Of a stretch of DNA of 64,000 bases, positions 1 through 7,859 are shown one piece after another (position 1 is the stretch's first letter; the number at the start of each line of letters is the position of its first letter). The DNA is taken from assembly GCA_023266195.1 (NCBI GenBank), contig JAHFRP010000004.1:62001-126000 (forward strand). Direction: 5' to 3'. Position numbers and translations under genes: made by a program. Origin of the DNA: Sulfuricella sp. (lineage in GTDB: Bacteria; Pseudomonadota; Gammaproteobacteria; Burkholderiales; Sulfuricellaceae). The notes beneath the pieces were generated by a model. It saw only the letters and a list, made by a program, of their open reading frames with translations, did not search any database and was not told the DNA's origin.

Positions 1-2
1 TT

Positions 3-422
3 CCTTCGTTCGCGCCGGAAATCTTCCGCCGCGCCCAGATCAAGAACCCGCTCAAGATGAAGCAGCTGCAAAAGGGTCTGCAGCAGCTCGCCGAAGAAGG
101 CGCGACCCAGCTGTTCCGCCCCCTCGCCAGCAACGACCTGATCCTCGGCGCGGTCGGCATGCTGCAGTTCGACGTGGTGGCGCACCGCCTGCAGCACGAA
201 TACGGCGTGGACGTGCGCTTCGAGCCGTTCGACGTCGCCACCGCGCGCTGGCTGCGCGGTTCCGAGCTGGAACTGAAAAAGCTCGCCGACAAGCACGGCT
301 TCAACGTCGCGCTCGACGGCGCCGGCGACTACGTCTACCTCGCGCCGAACCGCGTCAATCTCAACCTGACGCAGGAACGCTTCCCGGAAATCAAATTCCT
401 GGAAACACGGGAAATATTCTAA
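3..422 (+). CDS. prfC: Peptide chain release factor 3, C-terminal fragment
   Basis: RF3 is a GTPase that removes RF1/RF2 from the ribosome after termination. Only the C-terminal ~139 residues are in the window; the frame is open from base 3, so the 57 start in the ORF track is an internal Met. The stretch [16 protein letters not shown] followed by [12 protein letters not shown] matches my knowledge of the RF3 C-terminal domain. The gene ends at a TAA and is followed by about 220 bp with only a palindromic repeat. The GTPase domain is off the left edge, so completeness of the gene cannot be judged. Confidence 0.93.
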   Translation, partial: PSFAPEIFRRAQIKNPLKMKQLQKGLQQLAEEGATQLFRPLASNDLILGAVGMLQFDVVAHRLQHEYGVDVRFEPFDVATARWLRGSELELKKLADKHGFNVALDGAGDYVYLAPNRVNLNLTQERFPEIKFLETREIF

Positions 423-643
423 GCATCTCCCTTCTCTCCCGAGGAGCGAGGGGCGTCCGCAGCGCCTGCAACCCTCTGTGACGCCTTGCCGTCGCCTTCA
501 CTCGTCATAACCGGACAACTGTTCTCGGGATTTTATTGCCTACTCGTTCATAAGAAATCGTAGGGGCGAGACACGAACCGCATCGTTGGCGCCACCGCCG
601 GCTCGGAGCGGCCGCGAGGCCGCTCCCACAGTCCGTCTCAGGA
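423..643. repeat. Intergenic region with GGAGCGGCC palindrome
   Basis: This gap between convergent prfC and hslR holds no credible ORF; 540..998 minus is a shadow of hslR. The palindrome at 605-626 (GGAGCGGCC..GGCCGCTCC) belongs to a family also seen at 13681-13733 and 47164-47195. It could act as a bidirectional terminator for the two convergent genes. Confidence 0.6.
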
Positions 644-1030
644 TCAGCCCCCGGTAAATCGCACGATATGGCGGCGGTCGCGCTTGGTGGGGCGGCCCTG
701 GCGCTCCGCGCCGGGGGTCGCCTCGGCTTTCAGCTGCGCAGCCAGCGCCTCGCGCGCAGCCCGGCTTTCGGCGGTTTCCTGGTACAGCTTCGCCGCCTCG
801 CTGGCCGGTCCGCGGCGCGCGGACAGGCCCAGCACCAGAACGGCGAATTCGAACCGGCCGATGTGGATTTCGAGCCGGTCGCCGACGCACACCGCCTTGG
901 CCGGCTTGACGCGCGCGCCGTCGAGGTGCACCTTGCCGCCGTCCACCGCGTCCGCCGCGAGCGAGCGCGTCTTGAAGAAGCGCGCCGCCCACAGCCATTT
1001 GTCGATGCGCAGCTTATCTTCCGCGCTCAT
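644..1030 (-). CDS. hslR: S4-domain RNA-binding heat shock protein Hsp15
   Basis: Hsp15 binds free 50S subunits carrying nascent chains and helps recycle stalled ribosomes. The start MSAEDKLRIDKWLW gives 128 residues, close to the family norm. The track ORF starting at 1180 adds 50 residues that are antisense-like filler from the upstream gene. The S4 RNA-binding motif spans about residues 6-70 (RIDKWLWAARFFKTRSLA...GGKVHLDG) and the tail is basic. Its ATG overlaps the upstream stop as ATGA, so it is probably translationally coupled to the cDPGS-like gene. Confidence 0.9.
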   Translation of the reverse strand: MSAEDKLRIDKWLWAARFFKTRSLAADAVDGGKVHLDGARVKPAKAVCVGDRLEIHIGRFEFAVLVLGLSARRGPASEAAKLYQETAESRAAREALAAQLKAEATPGAERQGRPTKRDRRHIVRFTGG

Positions 1031-2355
1031 GCCGCGCCGCGACCCAAGCGCGCCAGCACCAGTTCCGCCAGCGTAGGCGAGCCGGTATCGCGGGCCGCGA
1101 ACCTCGCCCGCGCCACCGGCTGGGCAATGCCGGCGACTTGCGCCAGGTCGGCGGGCGTGCCGAGCAACACCGCGTCGCACGGCGTGGCGGCGATGGTGCG
1201 GCGCAGCTCGTCCAGCTGCTGCGCGCTGTAGCCCAGGGCCGGCAGCACCGCGCCCATCTGCGGGAAGCGCTCGTAGGCCGCGCGCAGCGAGCCGACCGCC
1301 CAGGGACGCGGATCCACCGGACGCGCGCCGAGCCGGCGCGCCGCCCAGGCGCCGACCGCCTCGGACAGCCCGCCGTGCGTGACGGAGGGGCCGTCTTCCA
1401 CCACCAGCACGTTTTTATCCCGGATCAGCTCGGGCCGGTCCACCGTCGCCGCCGAGTCCATCGGCACCACCGGCGCGGCGGGGTTGAGCGCCCGCGCCGC
1501 CGCCCGTGCGTGCGCGAGGCCCTCTTCAGTGGCGGCATTCGCCTTGTTGATGACAATGATGTCCGCCGCGCGCACGTTCGCCTCGCCGGGAAAATAGGCG
1601 TCCTCCTCGCCGGGGCGCAGCGGGTCGAGCACGACCACCGTCACATCGGGCCGGTAGAAAGCCATATCGTTGTTGCCGCCGTCCCACAGGATCACGTCCG
1701 CCTCGGCCTCCGCTCGCTCCAGGATGGCGCCGTAATCCACCCCGGAAAACACCACGCCGCCTTCGTCCACGTGCTGCTGGTATTCCTCCATTTCCTCGAC
1801 GGTGATGCCGGAGCCGGTCACGTCCCGGCTGGCGGCATAGCGTTCCACGCTCTTGTCGAGGCGCCCGTAGGGCATGGGATGACGCACCGCCACCGCCCGC
1901 CGCCCCGACTCGGCCAGCGCCGCGCGCAGGTAACGGGTCACCGTGCTCTTGCCGGCGCCGGTGCGCGCGGCGAGCACGGCGACCACCGGCCGGGCGGACT
2001 TCAGCATGGTGTCGTCCGGCCCCAACAGGTGAAAGCTCGCGCCGCAGGAAAATGCCAGCGAGGCGAGGTGCATGACGTGCGCGTGGGGCACGTCGCTGTA
2101 GGCGAAAAATACGTCCTGCACGCCGAAGCGCCGGATCAGATCGGGGAGCTCGCTTTCCGGGAAGATCGGAACGCCCGCCGGATAAAGCGGGCCGGCCAGG
2201 CTGGCGGGATAGGTGCGGTGCTCGATGTAGGGAATCTGCGTGGCGGTGAAGGCGACCACCCGGTAGCCCGCATGCCCGCGGAAGAACACGTTGAAATTGT
2301 GGAAATCGCGCCCCGCTGCACCGAGGATGATGGCCTTGCGTGGTTGGTTCGTCAT
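1027..2355 (-). CDS. Cyclic 2,3-diphosphoglycerate synthetase-like GTPase
   Basis: This 442-residue P-loop protein resembles the family annotated as cyclic 2,3-diphosphoglycerate synthetase. That enzyme makes an osmolyte/thermoprotectant in methanogens; bacterial members have no established role that I know. Residues 5-110 look like a Rossmann-type N-terminal domain (KAIILGAAGRDFHNFN). The P-loop is AARTGAGKSTVTRYL at about residue 130, with WDGGNNDMAF and VINKAN further on, as in SIMIBI-class NTPases. It is followed by hslR with a 4-base overlap and preceded by hslO, so it sits in a stress-protein neighbourhood. Substrate is not predictable from sequence alone. Confidence 0.75.
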   Translation of the reverse strand: MTNQPRKAIILGAAGRDFHNFNVFFRGHAGYRVVAFTATQIPYIEHRTYPASLAGPLYPAGVPIFPESELPDLIRRFGVQDVFFAYSDVPHAHVMHLASLAFSCGASFHLLGPDDTMLKSARPVVAVLAARTGAGKSTVTRYLRAALAESGRRAVAVRHPMPYGRLDKSVERYAASRDVTGSGITVEEMEEYQQHVDEGGVVFSGVDYGAILERAEAEADVILWDGGNNDMAFYRPDVTVVVLDPLRPGEEDAYFPGEANVRAADIIVINKANAATEEGLAHARAAARALNPAAPVVPMDSAATVDRPELIRDKNVLVVEDGPSVTHGGLSEAVGAWAARRLGARPVDPRPWAVGSLRAAYERFPQMGAVLPALGYSAQQLDELRRTIAATPCDAVLLGTPADLAQVAGIAQPVARARFAARDTGSPTLAELVLARLGRGAA

Positions 2356-2410
2356 TGTGGAATATCCATGTAATGCCCCGGCTCGCGGGCACGGCGTACC
2401 AGACCGACAT

Positions 2411-3286
2411 TCAATGCTTCGTATGGCTGGCTTCCACCGGGTTTTCGGCGAATATCTGCTCGGCGTCCACCACGTCGAACACGTAATGCCGGTTGCAGAA
2501 TTCGCAATCCGCCTCGATGTAGCCGGTATCTTCCAGCAGCGAGTGCACTTCGTCGCGGCCCAGCATGCGCAGGGTGGAGGCGACCCGTTCGCGCGAACAG
2601 GTGCAGCCGAAGTGCAACGGCTTGCTGTCGAACAGGCGGATGTCCTCTTCGTGGAACAGGCGGCGGATCACTTCCCGCGCGGACAATTCCAGCAGCTCCC
2701 GCGGCTTGACCGTGCCGCCCAGAAGGATGCCGCGGTTCCACGCCTCTGCGTCGGCTTCCGGACTGTCCGGCATTTTCTGCAGCAGCATGCCGGCGGCCGA
2801 CGCATCGTCGCACGCCAGCCAGATCCGCGTATCGAGCTGTTCGGAGCGGCGCATGTAATTTTCCAGCACTTCCGCCACGCTGCCGCCTTCCACCTCGACG
2901 ATGCCCTGATAGGTCTGCCGGCCCTTTTTCGGATCGATGGTGATCACGAAACGCCCCTCGCCGACCAGTTCCGCCAGGGTCGCCCTTTCGGCCAGGTCGC
3001 CTTCCCAGTGGGCCATTGCCCGCATGGTCAGGTCGGCGCCGCACTCCACCACCAGCAGCTTGACCGGGCCGCCGCCCTGAATCTGCATGATCAGCGAGCC
3101 GGTGAATTTGAGGGTGGCGGACAACAGAGCGGCGGCGGCCATCAGCTCGCCGAGCAGGCCGCGCAGCGCGGGCGGATAGTCGCGCCGCTCCTGCACCGCC
3201 TGCCAGGTTGCCCCCAGGTGGACGATTTCGCCGCGCACGGCGGCGTGTTCGAACATAAAACGCTGCAGGCTATCGTTCTGCTTCAA
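2411..3286 (-). CDS. hslO: Redox-regulated molecular chaperone Hsp33
   Basis: Hsp33 is a cytosolic holdase switched on by oxidation, when four zinc-binding cysteines form disulfides. All four are present near the C terminus as CTC and CEFC (HFGCTCSRERV ... EADCEFCNRHYVF). The 291-residue length and N-terminal MKQNDSLQRFMFEH fit the family. It lies 55 bp upstream of the cDPGS-like gene on the same strand and may share its transcript. Confidence 0.95.
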   Translation of the reverse strand: MKQNDSLQRFMFEHAAVRGEIVHLGATWQAVQERRDYPPALRGLLGELMAAAALLSATLKFTGSLIMQIQGGGPVKLLVVECGADLTMRAMAHWEGDLAERATLAELVGEGRFVITIDPKKGRQTYQGIVEVEGGSVAEVLENYMRRSEQLDTRIWLACDDASAAGMLLQKMPDSPEADAEAWNRGILLGGTVKPRELLELSAREVIRRLFHEEDIRLFDSKPLHFGCTCSRERVASTLRMLGRDEVHSLLEDTGYIEADCEFCNRHYVFDVVDAEQIFAENPVEASHTKH

Positions 3287-3316
3287 ATTATTCCTCGTGA
3301 CAAAAAAGCAATTGCA

Positions 3317-3498
3317 TTAAACCCAGATAATCCATTAGGCGGCGCTTTGCGCCTGCATGAGCGCTGACGGCCACTTTGCGATCATTTTTGCGCCTTGTTC
3401 GTCGTCCATGGAACAACCGTGAACTCCTCTCAAGCCACAAAACTGCCTCGCAAACTGTCTCGTCATCATCTCATGCCCTAATGGATTATCTGGGTTAA
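3317..3498. mobile_element. MITE-like element with 20-bp terminal inverted repeats
   Basis: The left arm at 3320-3339 (AACCCAGATAATCCATTAGG) is repeated inverted at 3477-3496, enclosing about 137 bp. The ends are flanked by AT-rich bases. The ORF-track entry 3335..3574 minus reads through it but begins outside the element and is not convincing. The size, lack of a transposase and long matched termini are what a non-autonomous transposon looks like. I cannot assign the parent IS family. Confidence 0.6.
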
Positions 3499-3537
3499 AA
3501 TCGAACCATTGTACAGCCGAGCCCCCGCTGCCGAAAA

Positions 3538-3744
3538 ATGGACCACCCGAAAATCGCCCACTGCGTTGAAACACTGTGCCAAAGAGGCTGCAAGGAGGTA
3601 TCGCGGCTGATCCTGGCGCTGGAACGGAACGAGCCGGTGGCGGAAGCCGACGGCCTCCCCGCGGCGGAGCGCCAGGCCGTGCTCGACGAACTCAAGGCAA
3701 TCATGGCGGTTTACGACGAACGCGGTAGCTGCGGGCCGGCCTAG
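3538..3744 (+). CDS. Conserved small protein of unknown function
   Basis: This 68-residue protein begins MDHPKIAHCVETLCQRGCKEV and ends ELKAIMAVYDERGS. I recall similar small proteins in betaproteobacteria with the pattern HCVxxLCQxGC followed by an LExG/E-rich helix, but no function is known to me. Three cysteines in the first 20 residues could bind metal or be redox active. Its TAG stop is also the first three bases of the palindrome at 3742-3795. Confidence 0.65.
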   Translation: MDHPKIAHCVETLCQRGCKEVSRLILALERNEPVAEADGLPAAERQAVLDELKAIMAVYDERGSCGPA

Positions 3745-3795
3745 GAGCCTGTCGGACTTATAAGGAAACCGGCTGCAAATCCGACAGGCTCCTAG
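3741..3795. repeat. Palindromic repeat GAGCCTGTCGGA
   Basis: Perfect 16-bp arms CTAGGAGCCTGTCGGA (3741-3756) and its complement (3780-3795) surround a 23-nt spacer. It lies between convergent small genes and could terminate both. The upstream gene's TAG stop is inside the left arm. Confidence 0.75.
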
Positions 3796-3804
3796 CGGCT
3801 TGTA

Positions 3805-4257
3805 TCAGCCCCCCGACCGCTTCCTCGCCTGAAAACCGGCGATGCCCCGGACAATTTCACTATAGGGCAAGGCCTGCAAATCGCCGAAGCGCGCTTCGGC
3901 TTCCTGCACCAGACTGCGGATGTCCGCCACCGGCTCCGCTTCCGCCGCATCGGGCCGTACCGCGCGCTGCAACCCGAGCAGGCCCCCGCACTGCACCTTG
4001 ACGTGCTTGGCATGGGGCAGAACGGCTTCGGCGTGAGTCAGCTTCAGCGCGAATGCCGCGCCGTGCAACAGCATGCCATGCAGCAGCGCGCAATCCGCCT
4101 GCGCCGCCGCATCGCCGCAATTCACCGCCACCCGCTCCGCGATGTTGACGCGCCGGGCTTCGCGACACGCGTAGCGGCAGATCAGCAGGGCCTTCTCGAA
4201 CGGGCACGCGAGCGCGCTAACCGCCCGGTAGGTCTCCTTATACGCCTGTTCGTCCAT
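3805..4257 (-). CDS. Conserved hypothetical protein, cysteine-containing
   Basis: This is a 150-residue mostly helical protein with no signal peptide or membrane segment. Six cysteines occur between about residues 18 and 90 (ACPFEKALLICRYACREA, VNCGD, DCALLHG, VQCGGLLGL); the first three are spaced C-x8-C-x3-C. No family is recognised. It lies 18 bp downstream of the next small gene on the same strand, so the two probably form a small operon. Coding is supported by composition and by shadow ORFs being inferior. Confidence 0.6.
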   Translation of the reverse strand: MDEQAYKETYRAVSALACPFEKALLICRYACREARRVNIAERVAVNCGDAAAQADCALLHGMLLHGAAFALKLTHAEAVLPHAKHVKVQCGGLLGLQRAVRPDAAEAEPVADIRSLVQEAEARFGDLQALPYSEIVRGIAGFQARKRSGG

Positions 4258-4275
4258 GCCGCCTGGCCGGAAAAC

Positions 4276-4503
4276 TCAATAATCCTCGCCGGTCATCGGC
4301 TCCGGCTCGCGCACCTGGTTGAGCAGGTCTTCGGCCTGAAGCTCGTTCTCGGCGAAAATCACCTTGACCGTGAAGTCGTCCGCCGTGCTCATGCCGGCGC
4401 GCAACGACTTGGCGAAGGCGCCGGCTTCCTTGAAATTGGGGAAGGCATCGATTTTCTCCAGCTGTTTGAACGGTGGGCGGATTTTGTAGACGAAATAAGG
4501 CAT
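4276..4503 (-). CDS. Conserved hypothetical protein, 75 residues
   Basis: The real protein is MPYFVYKIRPPFKQLEKID...PEPMTGEDY. The 671-residue track ORF (4276..6291) is an antisense read-through of the response regulator that happens to be in frame with this gene. The ATG at 4503 starts a compact acidic protein; I recall similar short proteins in betaproteobacteria with no assigned role. It is divergent from the response regulator, so 4504-4641 should hold both promoters. Confidence 0.65.
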   Translation of the reverse strand: MPYFVYKIRPPFKQLEKIDAFPNFKEAGAFAKSLRAGMSTADDFTVKVIFAENELQAEDLLNQVREPEPMTGEDY

Positions 4504-4641
4504 GAAGCGCTCCAGGATGATTACACGATAAAAGATTATAACGGGGCTGCCGCCGCAGGCAAGACAACGGGTCCCCACCAGGCATGGTAAGATTTCCCTC
4601 TCGATAAACCATATGTGGCCGGAAGAAGTCAGAATCAAGCC

Positions 4642-6309
4642 ATGAGCGCGGAAGTGTTCCCAGCAAAAGCCGCCACCAAGGACGGCCAGCCGATCAAATT
4701 CCAGGACAAAACATTTCTGGTGATCGACGACGTCGCCGGCATGCGCTCGTCGATGCGCATCACCATCAGCACCCTGGGCGGCGTGCGCATCGACATGGCG
4801 GGCAACGGCATCGAGGCGATGAACCGCCTGGAACAGCGCACTTATGACATCATCCTGTGCGACTACGACCTGGGCGACGGCAAGGACGGCCAGCAGCTGC
4901 TGGAAGAAATCAAGCGGCGCAAGCTGATCAAGCATTCCACCATTTTCATGATGGTGACGGCCGAGCGCGGCTACGAAAAAGTCGTCAGCGCGGTCGAGCT
5001 GGCGCCGGACGACTACCTGATCAAACCCTTCGCGGGCGAGGTACTGCTGCTGCGGCTGGAGCGCCTGGTGCAGAAAAAAGCCTATTTCCTGCCGGTTTAC
5101 GAGCTGATGGACAAGCAGGACTACCGCCGCGCGATCCAGGTCTGCGACCTGCTGCTGCAAACGCCCGGCCAGCATCTGATCGACCTGCTGCGACTGAAAG
5201 CCGAAATCTGCATGACGCTGGGCGACTATGCCAAAGCCAGGACGCTCTACGAGCAGGTCATCGCCATCCGGGAAATTCCCTGGGCGCGCATGGGCCTTGC
5301 CAAGTCGCTGTTCCAGCAAAATAATTTCGGCGACGCCGCCGACATCTTCCAGCGCATCGCGGACGCCAACCCGAACTACATGGAAGCCTACGACTGGCTG
5401 GCGAAATCGCATACCGCCGCCGGCGACGAGCAGGCGGCGCAGGCGGCACTGACGGCGGCCACCGGAAAATCGCCGCGCACGCTGCACCGGCGCAAGACGC
5501 TGGGCGAAATCGCCTACCGCAACGACGACCTGGAGACGGCACAGAATTCCTACGAAGCAGTGCTGGAATTCGGCAAGAACTCCACCTTCACCTCGCCCGA
5601 GGATTACGCCAACCTGAGCCGCGTGTTTATCGACAAAGGCGAATGCGACCGCGCCATGACCATCATGAAGGACGCCCGCAAGGTCTTCAAGAATTCGCCG
5701 GAATCCTTGCTGCACGGCGCGGCCATGGACAGCCTGGCCTACGAAAAAGCGGGCGACCGCGAAGCCGCCGAGGCCGAATTGAGAAAAGCGCTCGCCTATT
5801 TCGACCTGAACGAATCCCGGCCGGGCAGGGTTTCCCTGGATCTGGGCCGCGCCTGCTTCCAGCTCGGCGAGGAAGAAGCCGGCAAGAAGATCGTGCAGGA
5901 CTTCATCAAAAACAACCACGACGACAAGAACATCCACCGCCACGCCGAAGACATGTTCAGGAAAATCGGCATGCACGACAAGGGCAAGGAAATCATCCGC
6001 GATTCCTCGCGCGTGGTGGTCACCCTCAACAACCAGGCGGTGCGCCTCGCCCAGGCGGGCGACCTGAAAGGCTCGGTCGATCTCCTGATGCAGGCGGTGG
6101 CCGAATACCAGGAAAACACCGTGATCGTGCTCAACGCCGCCCACGCCATCCTCGCCTACATGCAGGCCCAGGGCTGGAACGAAGAGCTGAGCCAGGCGGC
6201 GCGGGACTACCTGGCCACGGTAAAAAGCCGCGATCCGGACAACCGAAAATACCTGGTGCTGATCCAGATGTACAAGGATGTCGCGCTGCAATACGGCCTG
6301 AAAACATGA
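4642..6309 (+). CDS. Response regulator with receiver domain and TPR repeats
   Basis: The N-terminal receiver domain (about residues 15-140) has the acidic pair in VIDDVAGM, the phospho-acceptor Asp in ILCDYDLGDG, the Thr in MMVTAE and the Lys in YLIKPF. The remaining ~400 residues are TPR-type helical repeats, so the output is protein-protein interaction, not DNA binding. I chose ATG 4642 (MSAEVFPAK) with GGAAGAAG upstream over GTG 4615. The stop overlaps the next ATG as ATGA, making the adjacent histidine-kinase-like protein its likely partner. No chemotaxis or flagellar gene is nearby to indicate the pathway. Confidence 0.9.
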   Translation: MSAEVFPAKAATKDGQPIKFQDKTFLVIDDVAGMRSSMRITISTLGGVRIDMAGNGIEAMNRLEQRTYDIILCDYDLGDGKDGQQLLEEIKRRKLIKHSTIFMMVTAERGYEKVVSAVELAPDDYLIKPFAGEVLLLRLERLVQKKAYFLPVYELMDKQDYRRAIQVCDLLLQTPGQHLIDLLRLKAEICMTLGDYAKARTLYEQVIAIREIPWARMGLAKSLFQQNNFGDAADIFQRIADANPNYMEAYDWLAKSHTAAGDEQAAQAALTAATGKSPRTLHRRKTLGEIAYRNDDLETAQNSYEAVLEFGKNSTFTSPEDYANLSRVFIDKGECDRAMTIMKDARKVFKNSPESLLHGAAMDSLAYEKAGDREAAEAELRKALAYFDLNESRPGRVSLDLGRACFQLGEEEAGKKIVQDFIKNNHDDKNIHRHAEDMFRKIGMHDKGKEIIRDSSRVVVTLNNQAVRLAQAGDLKGSVDLLMQAVAEYQENTVIVLNAAHAILAYMQAQGWNEELSQAARDYLATVKSRDPDNRKYLVLIQMYKDVALQYGLKT

Positions 6310-7019
6310 GCGGGGGCGACAAACCGGAAGCCCTGCGTGAACTGGACGAGCTCGACTTCACCGCCCTCTTCGCCGCGCAAATCCACGACCTCAAGAACCT
6401 GCTGTTCCTCCTTCTTAGCGACCTCGACAACACCCTGAACCAGCGCGCCGACGCCGACCCCGGCGCCCAAACCAGGCTGGCGCTGCTCAAATACAACGGC
6501 CAGCTGATCAACGACAAGCTGATCCAGATGCTGTCGCTGTACCGCTTCAACCGCGGCGCCTACCCGATCAACCTCGAATACCGCCCGGCGGCGGACCTGA
6601 TCGAAGAAATCGTCGCCGAAGCCCGCCCTCTGCTCGCCGCCAGATCGATCGCCATCTCCAGCCAAGCCGACCCCGAGCTGTGCTGGTTCTACGACCGCGA
6701 CCTCGCCGCCGGCGTGCTCAACAACGCCATCCACAACGCGCTCGACTGCGCCCGCGCCCAAATCCGCCTCAGCGCCACCGTGGAAGACGGATTCCTGGCC
6801 ATCCGCGTCGAGGACGACGGCCCCGGCTTCCCCGAGGAAATCCTCGAAAGCGGCGGCGAAGTCAAAAGCCTCGACCGCTCCGGCGGCAAAACCGGCTTAG
6901 GTCTTTATTTTTCCTCGGTCTGCGCAAGACTGCACCGCAATGGGGACAAGAGCGGGCGGATCGAGCTGGGCAACGGCGGGAGCTTGGGCGGGGCGGTGTT
7001 TACGTTGCTGTTGCCTTGA
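6306..7019 (+). CDS. Soluble histidine-kinase-like ATPase
   Basis: This 237-residue cytosolic protein has an H-box-like QIHDLKNLL (His27), an N-box NNAIHNALD, a G1 box VEDDGPGF and a G2 box KTGLGLYF. It is therefore a minimal kinase with a dimerisation/His helix and HATPase domain but no sensor domain or membrane segment. The start ATG overlaps the upstream stop by 4 bases. Sensory input presumably comes from the TPR region of the partner or from an unlinked protein. Confidence 0.88.
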   Translation: MSGGDKPEALRELDELDFTALFAAQIHDLKNLLFLLLSDLDNTLNQRADADPGAQTRLALLKYNGQLINDKLIQMLSLYRFNRGAYPINLEYRPAADLIEEIVAEARPLLAARSIAISSQADPELCWFYDRDLAAGVLNNAIHNALDCARAQIRLSATVEDGFLAIRVEDDGPGFPEEILESGGEVKSLDRSGGKTGLGLYFSSVCARLHRNGDKSGRIELGNGGSLGGAVFTLLLP

Positions 7020-7200
7020 ACGCATTGCCGGCACCTGAGAGAAAATCAGGGAAACCCCTATGGTGTTGGGATGATTTTTGGGGCAAGGTGGCTGGAACAG
7101 ACCACGTTTTCGGGTATGTGTGAGCAATAACTGTGGTCCCCTATTTTTCTTTCCAGCTTCGTTGGACCTACAAAACCAATCAACTCGAGAGGAGGTTAAA

Positions 7201-7692
7201 ATGTCACTAATTTGCACAATTGTAACCAGCACGATAACCCAAGCCGTATTGGTTCCAGCTAATACGTGGGTGAGTCAGCAGCAACAACAGTGCGGTCGAT
7301 TACATTGGTGGGACCCTCGCAGCTGGTTCTGCTGGTTCGTTACAGTTTTGGTACTGGTTGTCTTTTGGGTTACTCAATATATTGTGGTGACTACTATGAC
7401 GGTCGTATGCACCGTTATTACGTACTTGATCGGTTTATTCATCCTGCCTTTTGCTTGGGCTATAGATGCGGTTTGTCAAACTTGCACTGCTGTAGACTGG
7501 ACCAACCATTGGTTCTTGACGCATACAAAAATCACATTTGTGAGTTCGGCGCCGTCGGCGACACAACCAGGTTATTCCGACTACACATTCACCTGTAATT
7601 GTCCAAATGGCAGCAGCAACATCATCGTCACGGCTTTGAATGATAATGACGCCGCAAGTCAGGCAAAGTTGGCCTGCGCAAAAGCTTGTTAG
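7201..7692 (+). CDS. Membrane protein rich in Trp and Cys, unknown function
   Basis: The ATG at 7201 is preceded by a strong GAGAGGAGG site, so the track start at 7078 is rejected. The 163 residues begin MSLICTIVTSTITQAV, then CGRLHWWDPRSWFCWF, then two hydrophobic segments (about residues 47-90). The C-terminal domain has CNC and ends AKLACAKAC. I recall larger bacterial proteins that start the same way and carry a WWC..WFCWLVTVL-type stretch, all uncharacterised. Codon use and base composition are AT-richer than neighbours, consistent with transfer. Function unknown. Confidence 0.65.
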   Translation: MSLICTIVTSTITQAVLVPANTWVSQQQQQCGRLHWWDPRSWFCWFVTVLVLVVFWVTQYIVVTTMTVVCTVITYLIGLFILPFAWAIDAVCQTCTAVDWTNHWFLTHTKITFVSSAPSATQPGYSDYTFTCNCPNGSSNIIVTALNDNDAASQAKLACAKAC

Positions 7693-7771
7693 TCAGAAGT
7701 GAGCTTCCCCCCAAGGGTGATCTTGATGAACTTGATGGCGGCAACGGGCTATATATGTTCACAGAACATTC

Positions 7772-7840
7772 GGGGTCAGGTCTAGTGTTGTAGCACGCCC
7801 ATGCCATATTTCCGAATGCCATGATGCTAGACCTGCCCCC
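7772..7840. repeat. Imperfect palindrome GGGGTCAGGTCTAG
   Basis: GGGGTCAGGTCTAG at 7772-7785 faces CTAGACCTGCCCCC at 7827-7840. Motifs of this kind often accompany REP-associated transposases, but none is in the window. It lies between the two membrane-protein genes. A short ATGTTC-ACA-GAACAT dyad precedes it at 7755. Confidence 0.45.
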
Positions 7841-7859
7841 TATTTCGAAGGAATAGCAT

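Noticed and set aside
3335-3574. Possible transposase fragment in the MITE-like element
   Set aside because: The 79-residue ORF starts outside the inverted repeats and shows no catalytic motif.
4504-6291. Upstream part of a 671-residue minus-strand ORF
   Set aside because: It is antisense to the receiver-TPR gene and only its last 75 codons (4276-4503) look like a real protein.
7020-7200. Riboswitch-like structure upstream of the Trp/Cys-rich membrane protein
   Set aside because: GGGAAACCCC and nearby pairings do not fit any riboswitch consensus that I can recall.
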